From Asterionellopsis glacialis (Eukaryota > Bacillariophyta > Plagiogrammaphyceae > Rhaphoneidales > Asterionellopsidaceae): DNA of 64,000 nt. Below the pieces are notes generated by a model. That model was not told the DNA's origin. It searched no databases and saw only the letters and a list, made by a program, of their open reading frames with translations. The position numbers and the translations under genes are program-made. Location of the stretch: the NCBI GenBank assembly GCA_014885115.2, contig WKLE02000142.1, forward strand, positions 4,741 through 68,740, read 5' to 3'. Shown one piece after another: positions 50,701-61,596 of this stretch (the first letter of the stretch is position 1; each line of letters starts with the position of its first letter).

Positions 50701-53700
50701 TCTTTTGGTCTACCTAAAGCTTCATTTTAAAGAATACTTATAAGAAATTTCCAAGGGAGAGGGAAGCCACTTTGTGACAAGTTCCTTTGTTTTGTTCTTT
50801 AGGAGAACATGCAATCATGACACCAAAGAGGCAGATGTCTTCTTTTATTTGCTTCTTGTTGTGTAGCAGTAGTAGTCAAAGAAAAACTTGACATGCATGC
50901 ACATTCCTTTATATTCAAAGGTTCTATTTGTGTTCAAGAACTTGGAGACAAAAACAATAACAAATAAAGAGATCCAGCAGGTCATATTTATCACCCTTGT
51001 TCTTGTTGAAGATATCAGTATAGTACTAAGTATGGTGTTGTCACTATTCTATGTCACAAATGATATTTATAGTCATATTTTTTTGGATACTTTCATTTCT
51101 GATCTTGATCTTTGAGTTGATATTTTTTGTAATATCAACCAGCATATTTTTGTTACAAAAGTAATTTCAGTGTTGGTCATGTAACTCTATTAGTAACTCA
51201 TGTTTTGGGGGCAAAAAGGAAAGAAATAGAATAATTTGGTGCACAATAGAAACAAGTGGAGTTCTTTCCCCCCTTTTAAATTTTTTTCTGTCCCATAAGT
51301 TCATATTTGAACAAACACTGTAGTATCATTGCAGGATGAAAATTATAAATCAATCCAAGAAATCTTTGTTCATTCATTGATTCATCACCTGGTGAAGCAG
51401 AGTTGATTTGAGCAGAAAATATTGGATAATTGCTTAGTTTTTAGGTTTGTTTACAAGAGTAGTTTGTTTAATAAAACTCATAATTTGTTTTCCACCATAG
51501 TAGTCTCTTAATATCAGAATTATTGCTTCTTCTATCTTCTATCATATTGCCTTATTAAGCTACCAAATTTGCAGACATTTCTCACAATTATTTCAGAATG
51601 TAAATTTTTTTTCTTATTGTCTTTACCACATTCTCAATTCTCAATCTTAATGATATGCCAGCAATCATCACAATTCACACTGATTCTGACACTGTCATCC
51701 CTACCAAAAATCTAAAGATGGCTTACAAAAACTATCTGATCATCTTTATTCATATTCAGGTCTCTAAAATCTGTGAGCTTAAATTCTCTACCAACTTTGG
51801 ATGTTCATTTGAAAAGCTTGTTGAAGCATATATTCCTAAGTAGAAATATCCTGCTTTGATAATGTGCTGTTGCTTCCCTTCTAAAAACAACATTTTGAAT
51901 CTCTATTTCCATACCTCTAAAGTTAATATGTTGACAACAAAAACTAAGATTATGCTCTTATAAGAAAAAGACTGCTTCCTTCTTGTCATCATGCATAATG
52001 ACAAAACACAAGCATGATAAAACTGCTCAACAAAACATGCCTAAATGTGTATTGTGTATCATCATGTCTTCTTTACAGTTTTAGTATTTCCTACTCCAAC
52101 TTGGCATTTAATTGGCATTTTGGACATTGGTGATGAGCACAGGCATGGTGTTATGTATGTTACTGATAGGACATAAAAAGCATGTGTAGCTATTGTTGTC
52201 ACATCAAATCAAAAACGTTTCTCAGTTCAAGCTTGGAATTTTGGGTATTAGTAAAAAAGGCAATATTTCTTATTAATGCAAGTAGAAATAGTCATCTTAT
52301 TAGACTTTTGGAATCACATAGGATTTCAAGCAAAAGAAGAGGGAAAGAAGACACTAGAGCAATAATTCAGATAAGTAGAAAGCACTCCATTTCAAAATTG
52401 TCAAATGACAAGGATAAAAAAAGGTGAAGTAAAAGTTTATTCAAGATTACAAAATTTTATTTTGTTTAAATTAATTCAATTTTTAGAGATTGAATATACA
52501 CTAATGATATAGGAAAATATTAGCAAGCAATCCTGTAGTCAGGAATTATTAGGAGTATGTGATACTGTCAATGGCTTCTATAAATGTTTATTTTTTATAA
52601 ACTGTACTCAAAATGTTCTCACAAGTGTTGACTGTGTGACATGAGGATCATTGCTCTGTGACAACACCATGACTGGTATCTTCTTTCAACATGCCTTCAT
52701 TATGATATTCTTTATAGCAGCAAAAACAAATCCTTTCTTACAGACAGTACAAGCATATACCAGCACTTTCTTTTTATTTTCCTCTGAACAAACAAAAGTG
52801 ACAAGTCAATAGGCACCCTTATTGTTTAATATTTCAACCAGTGTATGGGAATGATTATTCAATCCATGGAACACATTATTAGGAACATTGTTACCTCTTG
52901 GAACAGTCAAGTTGTGTTGAAGTGTGTGACACTTCAGCTATAATACAACAATGCTTCTTTTGAATTTAGAAAACTCTTTTATCTAATATATTTCCTCCTT
53001 CCTGGGCCCCTAAATCAATCTCTTAATAGAGAATCAAATGCCTAATAATAATTAAATAAATCCATAATTTATGTAAAAACAGACAAAGCCTCCCTTCTTT
53101 CCTATTTGTTGGCTCAGTAGTATGCTGATCTTCATTTGATCTAGTGCACTGTAAATATGCACTTTTTTTAAAATTATATTACAATTACATTATTTATCAT
53201 AGTTTAGGTAGGTCCTATCTAAGTTATTCTGATAACATTAGAGCATAGCAGTACCATATCATCTCTAATAAACTTTAGTGGTATGTAAGATACAACAGCC
53301 ACTGGATCATTATGCCCTTGGACTATAGGAGGCCTAAACACATGTTAAGACCTACTTGTGGAGTACTACCACTTTTTGATTTATTTCTAGAAAGATCATT
53401 TAAAAGCACAAGTATTGCTTCTGCTGTGCCATATTAGTGGGGTACTTAATGTCTCACAGTTGTGACTACTGTGATACAGATGTGCGAGTAGTATTTATCA
53501 ATTGGTAGGGGGTCTTTTATCTTGAGAAAATGCACTCTTAGTCTTTTCAAAGTCAGAATATGCACTTGGTGAGTGAGAAAGTATCTGCAATATCACTCTT
53601 TTTGTAGTATCCTTTATTTTCTCTTAGAAATTTTATTAAAAGTTCCTTTTTTGGGCCAAGATATGTCTACATGTAAAATTTAGGTCTACTATATTCACTT

Positions 53701-54052
53701 CTTCCTCCTTTCTTTTGGTTTGAGAGTGATGCTTGTCCACTGACCTATACAATCACAGAACAAAAAGGCACAAAAAAAAGCCAAGAAGAGAACACCACCA
53801 TAGCATACCATGTCCTTCATATTCTTCTCCTCCCAATTGGACAAATGGTCTTGTTTGCTAGTTTAAATAGATATAAATTTTACTTCTCTCTTGCTTTAAA
53901 TAAGTATTTACTGAAGCATACAAGTGCTGGTGCTTTTTATAGTTGTCAGCATTATCTTATTTCTGAACAACTGTTGGTTGATAAGACTGGCTGGTCAATC
54001 ACTGGCTGGTCAATCCCATACATCATCAGCATCCTCCCTTCTTACACTACTG
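47762..54052. mobile_element. Gene-free, CpG-depleted AT-rich block, probable ancient methylated transposon
   Basis: About 6.3 kb without a coding frame above 85 codons that has family resemblance. I read every line for CG and find five (near 48522, 49511, 50597, 52217 and 53485), whereas GC is frequent and flanking DNA is CpG-rich. TpG and CpA are common, as expected from deamination of methylated CpG. Other content: a TA run at 49593-49609 and many poly-A/T tracts. A 43-bp stretch starting TAGGGGGTCT at 48502 has a diverged copy at 53506, 5004 bp later in the same orientation, which could be all that remains of long terminal repeats. No transposase or reverse transcriptase motif survives. 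The transposon reading is inference. Confidence 0.6.
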
Positions 54053-55085
54053 GCGATGGCTTCAGCAGGAAGAAGGGACATGATTATGGTTCAAATAAAT
54101 GAAGAAGAACAAGTAAGAGAATACAAATGTGATAAGAACAAAATGAGAGGTCTTTTGAGAGCAATCAATGGCTGAAAATTATTTTTTGAAGGTGTAGTAA
54201 AAGGTCCAACATACTGTATGAGCCATGCCAAAAATATTTGCAGAAAATTGTTTTTGTTTTTTGAGAGTGGATTGTTTGAGAGCCTGACATCCACCCATTC
54301 CAGGTGCAGACCAAAAACAAAAATCGTGGGAATGCTAAGATGATTTCTGAGAGTTTTTTGGTTAGCCACTAATCAAACGAGAGAAAGCAACAATTTTGTC
54401 GTAATCAATGCAGTTTGAAAATTATTTCATGAACGCATGGCTCACGCATGCTCGTAATCGTACTCCAGTGAAGTTGAAATACATTAGGAATAAGAATATC
54501 ATGTGATTCACCCAAAAATGAAGGATGTATCAATGGGTAATGAGCCAAATTGAAGTTCTGTGATGTGTGTCTTTTTGGAATCTCTTTCTCAGCCGCAAAC
54601 TCCATCAGATTCAATTTCAATCACACTTCAAACTGACGTACTTTCTAGAGATATTTGCCGGCCTGCTCATATCGTCAACTCTGACGCTGTCTTATTTATC
54701 CACTATCGCTGGAAATGCAGTTTTGTTTCTACAACTGTTTTTCGTAGAAATTTACTGCATTTTCCATTCCAGCCATGATTGCTCCAAAAATCTGTTAAAT
54801 AGAATACTGGTACGTCAGATCGAAGAATGTACATAACATCCAATCAAACACAGTTTTTCTATTTCAATACTATTTCCTACGAATAGGGTACATCAGAATC
54901 TTTTGGAATTGTTTTCTATTATGATGCTTTGTAGAATTCTACATCAGAATGGAATATCCAGTTTCAACTTGAGGTCGTTCGATACCTTAGAGATCCGCAG
55001 CCGCATAAAAATTTCTCCGGCACAAACGTGTCTTTCCTGTTTTTCCGTTGGTTGCCCAGAGCAAGAAGACGAACCCTTCCAAACC
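54053..55085. other. Upstream region of bZIP gene
   Basis: CpG content returns abruptly at about 54300-54460. Short open frames at 54560-54836 overlap each other in two phases and show no motif. The frame of the bZIP gene is open from 54903, but that part is not protein-like. Confidence 0.4.
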
Positions 55086-55892
55086 ATGGCGACCGTTGCC
55101 CCTCTCCCACAACTGCTAAACGACGCACCTAATATGCAAGATCCCTCTGCGTTGGCACGAAAACGCCGACGTGAAATCATTCAGTCACAAAGAGCTGCTG
55201 TAGTACCCGTCCCTGATGTACCGGTATCTGCATCCTCTTCGGTTCTCTCTAATGGAGAGGCTGCGCGCAAGAAACCGAAAACTTGCGCCAGTGCAGAAGC
55301 CATCACGGTGACGAACCAGCAACGAGAAGTATCCATTAAAACTTCTACGACATCTAGTGCAAAACCTGCCAGCAAAAACACTTCCAAAAAGGCCACAAAG
55401 AAATCTGGAGCGGCTAAAAAACCGCAAATGAAGTATGATCCAGATGTGCCCATGACAAAGGAAGAAGCAGCAGTTTGGAGAAGAGAGCAACGGCGCAAGA
55501 GAAACAGGGAAAGTGCAGCGGCTTCGCGACAACGTCAACGAGACCGCATTGCAGAACTCGAAGTCGAGCGTGATGAGTGGAAGAAAAACTTCGAACAGGT
55601 CATGCTCAAACTACATCAGCTTGAAGAAGAGACTGGAATTTCTTCTTCTGCATCTGATTTGCCCATTCAAACAACTTCTATGTCTACCGCAGAATCGGAG
55701 AAGACGATTGTCTCACCATCTTCTTCTCCAGAGGTATCCCCTCGACCCTCACCCTCATGTTCACCTATTGCATCTTGTTCTCTTCTTGACACAGGCAGAA
55801 TCTTGGAAGAAGTCCCAGGCCAGGAACATCATATCTTCGAGAAAGAGGAAGAGAAACAGCTCCTAAATAAGATGATCTCTCGACCAGCATAG
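55086..55892 (+). CDS. bZIP transcription factor
   Basis: 268 residues from the ATG at 55086 in ACCATGG context; the frame is open 61 codons further upstream without matching character. Basic region at about 131-155 (EQRRKRNRESAAASRQRQR), with the invariant N-x7-R as N140 in NRESAAASR. The zipper follows from about 155 to 181 with hydrophobic heptads (IAELEVERDEWKKNFEQ, then VMLKLHQLEEE), shorter than in many bZIPs. N-terminal half Ala/Lys/Ser-rich with basic patches (ARKKPK, KKATKKSGAAKKP) that suit nuclear import; C-terminus Ser/Pro-rich. Binds ACGT-core DNA sites as a dimer. TGACGTCA sites in this window are of the class it could bind, but no link is shown. A possible further exon lies downstream (56217-56492). 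Confidence 0.9.
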   Translation: MATVAPLPQLLNDAPNMQDPSALARKRRREIIQSQRAAVVPVPDVPVSASSSVLSNGEAARKKPKTCASAEAITVTNQQREVSIKTSTTSSAKPASKNTSKKATKKSGAAKKPQMKYDPDVPMTKEEAAVWRREQRRKRNRESAAASRQRQRDRIAELEVERDEWKKNFEQVMLKLHQLEEETGISSSASDLPIQTTSMSTAESEKTIVSPSSSPEVSPRPSPSCSPIASCSLLDTGRILEEVPGQEHHIFEKEEEKQLLNKMISRPA

Positions 55893-56216
55893 TCCAATCA
55901 TCAAACTAAATACAAGATCAGCAAAAGCATTTTCGCATGTTATGAGCTCAAGTGCCGCCACTTGACAAGTGCCCAACACCATGAGATAGAGTTGCACAAA
56001 TAGGGTTCAGCACTCAGTCCCACCCCCCTTCACAGCACAGAATCATTGCATTCTGTCTGTCCTAAATGGTGCGGTAGCCTCTGCTACGACAGCATCGGGA
56101 TGTTGAACCCGTTCCAATAGTGCAGCTGCCTTACTCGTAGGTGACATTGGAGAAGTCAACACTCTGCGTTGAGCACATAACATGCAAAAGGCTAATGCCT
56201 CTTGTGGCCAGAACTG
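55893..56216. other. 3' region of bZIP gene
   Basis: Contains a minus-strand open frame (about 56043-56247, ending at a TGA at 56043) with protein-like composition (PTSKAAALLERVQHPDAVV) but no start or motif. It may be chance or a relic. Confidence 0.25.
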
Positions 56217-56492
56217 AACTTTTTCAGTTTTAAAAAGTGGCCTCTAAGATCCCTTCCAGCAGTGAAGATCACTGGTGATGATTCTCTTCCTCCTTTCCCC
56301 GAAGACTCTTTGATGGTCCCTGACTCGGCTCTTTCGGATCCCTGCCTATCGTCTGAGATCAAGCTAGCTCCCCTAAATGATCTTTCCGTTCCCATGGAAA
56401 TCAAACACCAAAGCGAACCTTCCCTATTAACGGACGAGGAAAACGCTGACGAGCTCGGAGAATTTCTCCTTGATGCTGTCCAGTGGCTCTAA
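56217..56492 (+). CDS. Short open frame, possible 3' exon of bZIP gene
   Basis: About 90 codons without an ATG start in frame near its left edge. It is Pro/Ser/Asp/Leu-rich and ends DEENADELGEFLLDAVQWL, an acidic-hydrophobic motif like activation segments in transcription factors. A good acceptor (CTGAACTTTTTCAG at about 56214-56227) precedes it. Two acceptor choices (after 56227 or 56238) suit different donor phases, and the bZIP frame has only weak GT donors before its stop (for instance GAG|GTATCC near 55732, in phase with the second). So it may be an alternative C-terminus of the bZIP, a separate small gene, or chance. Confidence 0.35.
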   Translation, partial: NFFSFKKWPLRSLPAVKITGDDSLPPFPEDSLMVPDSALSDPCLSSEIKLAPLNDLSVPMEIKHQSEPSLLTDEENADELGEFLLDAVQWL

Positions 56493-59471
56493 GCAAGTGC
56501 TTTTGGGGTAATCATTAGGTTTTTGTTACGTTTTTGCACGTTAAACGAATTAAGTTTAATGCTGAGTATGGGGGTGATATCATACATGATGCGCGCGGAA
56601 GTCTCTACAACTGACAATGTAGTTGACTGGTACATAATTATAATGCTAATATTAGGACGATTTGCACAGATCTATTGTTCTTGAAGTTGTACTCCATCGA
56701 GAAAACACAAAGCTACCTTATACCAACCATGAAAACCATTGGAAGAAAAGATTCTCTATGTTTGACACTTAAACGATTGTTTCTTAGGGCGTTCAGTGGT
56801 CGGTTGCCCCAAAGTTTGTGTAAACTTTGTACTATCCGGTAGAGGAGTGTTGGGTTTATTTTTTAGTAGTCACTTCCAGTAATATTTAATTTAATTTTTC
56901 TATGGAAGAAATCCTTTGAAATCATTTATTTCCGCAACAGAAGCTGTAATAATACGACAACCTTGTTGTCACAAAAGACTGTTTGCACCCGCTTGGAATA
57001 TGTATCTTCTTTGCAATGCCCTAGAGTCCTACTGTAGTGCTTGCATTAGAAGCAGCGCTGCGACTGGCCCAGTGGAACATCATTTTTTTTGCTTGACCAC
57101 TGAGACTTTGATTCGGATGTCGGAATCCCACTCGATATTTTTTATGTGATCCCCTACTTCGGTTGTATTAATTGTCCGTCAATTTCACCTTGTCCTCTAC
57201 TGTACGTGATATCACGAGAAGAACTCTCAACACAGTTTTCTTGTCTTATTATATTTGTTGATAACATGCATTCTTCACCCTCTAAAACAACAAGATTCAT
57301 TGATTAGGAGGCAGGTTGGTAGGGTTTCAGTGTTTGCCATTTGGTAAATAGACCTGTTTACTGATAAGAAGTGAGATGGGTTATGAAAGGTATAATGGCG
57401 ATGCTAATTGAAAAAATAAAATAACAAATAGGTCTGATCTTTAAAAGTGCAGTACTACATGCCTACTTACATCTTTGAGGTTCACTGGTACCCTTGGAAT
57501 CTGGATAATAATTTGTGTCGTTATTCCATGCTTTACGTTATTTTTTTTGTGCATACTTTTTTTTGCAAAAATTCTGGAAAAGTTGACAGGTGACTTGCAG
57601 TGTATATATAAAAAGATGAAAAACAAAAATGTGATTTTATATTTATCTTCATTCATGTCTTAAAAATCATACTACCCAAAACATTCAAGCATTGAATATG
57701 CAAAGAAGGAGGAGATGGATTGATGTCATCGTGGGTTATTCTATGAGTCCAAATTCTTCGTTGACCCCTCGACTACAGTACATCATCAAGCAAGCCACAG
57801 AATTCTAATGGGAGACGTGAATATACGTAATATACAGGCCGCTCTACGTAGACGATAGCGAAGCAAACAGAACGCTGTTTTTTGCCGCTTCTTCGTTCAT
57901 AATGTCCATTGCAGTACACGTTTATTTCAATGCTAAGACAAGTCACCTCCAAGATAACTATAGAGCAGAGCCGGTGAAGAACAATGCGTTTACTTTATTT
58001 TGCAATAAGAAAACAACACGTTTGAGTTTTATCAAAACACAACATGACTTTAGTTAGTACTTAAAACATCCATCAAGCAAAAGTGAAAAGGTAGCTTTCC
58101 GATTGATGTTCTATTGACTCAGCCATGGTCGTTTCCATTTCTTTACTGTGAGTTTTTTCTCCAGCACTATCCTCATCTTGCCAAAAGAACCCTCAACATC
58201 CAAAAACAGTGGAATATTCGCCGTTATCTCATACAGCTTATCGACATAGTCTCCATTCTATTCGGGTCTCAGCTGTTCTCCGTCCCATTGATACCATGCG
58301 GTACACCTCCAACCCTTCGTGCGCGTTGATTATCCCATAAAGTCAAAGTCGGACGCCTTCACGTTGATGCAGGTGCCGCGAGGTTAGTCGAAGCTTGATG
58401 TTGAATAGGCAGGATATGATGTTATGCCACTTCCCTCCGTCGTTGTTGCTGCTGACTAGTGATTCCTCCAAATCCTCTCAAGCTTGTTTTTTTGTTCAAT
58501 TCCGCCATTTCTAACGACAATGATTGTCGAATCAGTAAGGCTTTCTTCCTCCAAGGCATTCAATATTATACCAATGGCTTCATCGGCATAGGATACAGAG
58601 GCGTATTATGCCATGTGTTCGTTGCGCATCTGTATTTTCAGTGGTAGGTCCTATTTCCTACCTGGTAGTACTTACTGCTGCACCTTTTATGAATGCACTT
58701 TGTTCTTCCGTGGGGCGTATTTGACTACGATCTTATATATCAGAAGACCATGAAATCCGTTTCAATTTACGAGAGCTACTTAAATTAGATATGACCCTAT
58801 TACTCATATTCTAAAAATGATACACCTGCCATTTATGATGTAACTAACTTATTAATAGCCCCTATAGAAAAAAGATCTACTAAAGGGATGAGTAGTAGGC
58901 TTTTATTGCCTCAGTGATATCATGGTGCAGTACTGTGGCATGTAACTTTTAGTAGTGAATTAGCTTGGTTCGTGTGCAATGGTAACCCAGGTACTGTACC
59001 AGGTACAGCAGATACCGGCGGGAACGTTTGGTACCAGGTATACCTGGTAGTACCAGGTACAAAATCTTCTACGTTGTACCTGGTACAGGTACCTGGTTAA
59101 TAAATAAACTGTAGTACACTACGGTGCGATACATTCCCTTCGTGTTTCTTTACATTTGACAGCACTGTCGGTATAATGCACTCGGCTGGGAAAGTACCGG
59201 TAGTATTGCACCAGGTTGGAGCTAGCTGATACTTTATTTACCGGTGCGTACCTGGTAAGAGCTTAGCGACTGATTATTCGGAATACGGAGTATCTTCTAT
59301 TTTTTTGGGTTGTAAAAGTAGTGCTTTAATATGCATGAGCTTTGGACTAGTAATCAGGAAAAAATAGGTCACGTTCCAGGTACCTGGTACTGTCTGTACA
59401 GATCGTCTAGTCTAGTCTGTAGAAAAACTGGCGAGACGATTCCTTCGTCAAAACACACCAGCGGAAGCGAA
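56493..59471. other. Long gene-poor stretch with a possible relic and GGTACC repeats
   Basis: No intact gene found. CAAAGTTT-gtgt-AAACTTTG is a perfect small hairpin at 56810-56829. A minus-strand protein-like frame with three in-frame stops lies at 58111-58405 (pieces CTAWYQWDGEQLRPE and VEGSFGKMRIVLEKKLTVKK). 58985-59100 and 59380-59392 carry GGTACC-type repeats. The EF-hand frame is open from 59331, but the first 47 codons cross these repeats. Confidence 0.4.
58985..59100. repeat. GGTACC palindromic repeat cluster
   Basis: At least ten GGTAC or GTACC cores within 116 bp, arranged as CCAGGTAC and GTACCTGG in both orientations, for example GTACCTGGTACAGGTACCTG at 59076-59095. Confidence 0.85.
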
Positions 59472-61547
59472 ATGCAAAACCAGACAATGGTAACAACTGA
59501 TTTCACACCAACACTTACTCTTCCCTCGGCTAAAATATGTTTAGAAGTTTTTGATGAAGTGGACAAGGATGGGAACGGGATGGTGTCACTTGATCATTTT
59601 GAAAAAGCAGTTCTTAAAATTTGGCCTGATTTTCAGCAAAGGGAAAAGATCAGTGACACTTACAATGGGGCAAATAGAAATGGAGAATGGGTAATTCATA
59701 GAGAGGATTTTATATGCTTTTTGAAGCAACTCAGTTGTTGCGAAAACATTTGGAACCCTTCTTCCTCACTTATTTCCAAAAGAGAGAGCAGGGTTTCTGT
59801 GGAGAATATCTTAGCAGCTGTACCTGAACTTCGAAAGAACGACCTCAACGCACTTCTAGATGAAATGGATATAAACGAAGACGGACATGTCCTGTCTGAC
59901 GAATTTATACTGCAGACTACAGTCCAAAGTAGAACAATTCGAAGGCGAAGTTTTGGAGCGGGTTACCATATGGCGAGCTCTTTGACATCAAGTGTATTAG
60001 CAGATGCTTTAGAAGAGCTAGGAGAACCCAGCCAAAGTTACCTCACTCGGGTAATTCTCCGTCTGCAATGTAGTTTGAAAATATTGGGTGCAGATGCTAC
60101 AGATGAAGAAATAGAGTCGTGGGCGGTGCTCATTCACGCCAATTTATCCAGAAATTCAAGATCTACGTGCAACATTGAAGATTATTTCTTTCTGACTGAT
60201 CTTGTAGACCCCTATCAGATGATAGCTGCATTGTTTACTAATTTTGTGTTATATCTCTCAGACAGCAAAACATCTAACCAAGAGACGGAAGCTCTGATTG
60301 CAGATGTATACCAGAACACCTCGGATCACGGGGTCGTCTGCATCAGTCCGATAGACCCGAAAGTTGACAAAGCTTCGGCTATGGTGATGAGTATCTATGG
60401 ATATACTGCTGGTCAAACAATTATTGTTCATAGAACATTCAGTTCATATCTTTCGGCGATTGCTGCTACTCGCATCCTTAAAAATGCCATGCCTCTCAAA
60501 AATTTAGCTAAAATCGTGGTTTGTATTTATTCGTTAAATTTCATCGTCGCTCGTAGGGAGAATCATAACTCTCTAAAGTACATGTCTTCAGGGTTGTATG
60601 ATAGCAAGAAAATCCGAACAGCAAGCGAAAAGTCGGACCCTACTATCCTGGATCCAAATATTGCGGCCAATGTTGTTGAAGTATTCTTCGGCAGATTTGT
60701 AGAAATAAACGAGACGTTTGGAATTGGAATGGATGAACGAAGCCTCGTAGAGGCAATGCAACGAGGTGTTGATTTGTCCAACCGGTCTGCTGGTTTCGTA
60801 GTATCTGGCTTTAGGGAATATATGAGGAAGAGCTGGAACATGCTACCATTCATGGCCCCACCCCTTCAAGAACAGAAGTTATATTCCTTGAATGATTTTC
60901 ATTGCGGGGTTCAGAATCTCTTGCGTGCGTATGATCTTTCCCCTACCACCATTTTTTCTTCCTTCCGTGGCACGCCTCTTATGTTGGAGATTGAATCGTT
61001 TGAAAGAAAGGCTGCACAAAATTTGATGCTGGGAAGAATTTACGTTCAGGCAGTTACGGTGACTTTATCAATTATTTCTGCTTTTGCACTCTTATCTGGT
61101 GGTTGCGGTGGCGATGCTCCGATGTCATACTTTCTTGGGGAACAAGGAAGCCATCAATTGCGCGATGATCTTCCGGAGCCGACAACGAACACCCAGACTT
61201 CCTGTAATGAGACTGTTTACAAAAGTCTTTGTTGGCATTCAAAAGAGGGAAGCACTGCATGTTTCTTCGACAACAGCATCCTTCCAATAACAGCATACGT
61301 CTATGGAAATATTGGTGATGCAGCTGTCAAAAAAGCATTAAATTACACAACCTCCCCAATGAAGGAAGATTCAGCGAAATCTTTGCTGTTGTCACTACCA
61401 AACAATGCTGTCATACCTATAGGGAGAGGTATCGCAAAGATTGCTGTTAGTAGGGCTGGGACCATTGAACAGGTATTATCGAGGCTAAAAGCTGAGAGAA
61501 AAACAAGAGAAGAAAGTGTTACAGACAATATTATACGGCGCAGTTAG
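59472..61547 (+). CDS. EF-hand membrane protein, possibly C-terminally truncated
   Basis: 691 residues from the Met at 59472 (the frame is open 47 codons earlier but that part is coded by GGTACC-repeat DNA). EF-hand 1 at about 31-43 is canonical (DKDGNGMVSLDHF, within DEVDKDGNGMVSLDHFEKAV). EF-hand 2 at 133-145 is DINEDGHVLSDEF, with the usual positions filled. Between about 180 and 500 is a helical domain I cannot name. One strong membrane helix at about 520-543 (GRIYVQAVTVTLSIISAFAL) is followed by a small extracytosolic-type part with Cys pairs (SCNETVYKSLC, ACFFD) and N-glycosylation motifs (NET, NYT). Calcium-responsive membrane protein by structure; target unknown. Cys-rich reading frames directly downstream suggest the natural C-terminus was longer. 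Confidence 0.78.
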   Translation: MQNQTMVTTDFTPTLTLPSAKICLEVFDEVDKDGNGMVSLDHFEKAVLKIWPDFQQREKISDTYNGANRNGEWVIHREDFICFLKQLSCCENIWNPSSSLISKRESRVSVENILAAVPELRKNDLNALLDEMDINEDGHVLSDEFILQTTVQSRTIRRRSFGAGYHMASSLTSSVLADALEELGEPSQSYLTRVILRLQCSLKILGADATDEEIESWAVLIHANLSRNSRSTCNIEDYFFLTDLVDPYQMIAALFTNFVLYLSDSKTSNQETEALIADVYQNTSDHGVVCISPIDPKVDKASAMVMSIYGYTAGQTIIVHRTFSSYLSAIAATRILKNAMPLKNLAKIVVCIYSLNFIVARRENHNSLKYMSSGLYDSKKIRTASEKSDPTILDPNIAANVVEVFFGRFVEINETFGIGMDERSLVEAMQRGVDLSNRSAGFVVSGFREYMRKSWNMLPFMAPPLQEQKLYSLNDFHCGVQNLLRAYDLSPTTIFSSFRGTPLMLEIESFERKAAQNLMLGRIYVQAVTVTLSIISAFALLSGGCGGDAPMSYFLGEQGSHQLRDDLPEPTTNTQTSCNETVYKSLCWHSKEGSTACFFDNSILPITAYVYGNIGDAAVKKALNYTTSPMKEDSAKSLLLSLPNNAVIPIGRGIAKIAVSRAGTIEQVLSRLKAERKTREESVTDNIIRRS

Positions 61548-61596
61548 CGCTATTAGAAAGTATCTAAATATGCTTCGATTATAGGTTTTCTTTGCA

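Noticed and set aside
54903..55085. 61-codon extension of the bZIP frame
   Set aside because: Composition is not protein-like and the Met at 55086 has a much better start context (ACCATGG).
59331..59471. 47-codon extension of the EF-hand protein
   Set aside because: Part of it is coded by the dispersed GGTACC repeat; the Met at 59472 precedes the first EF-hand at a sensible distance.
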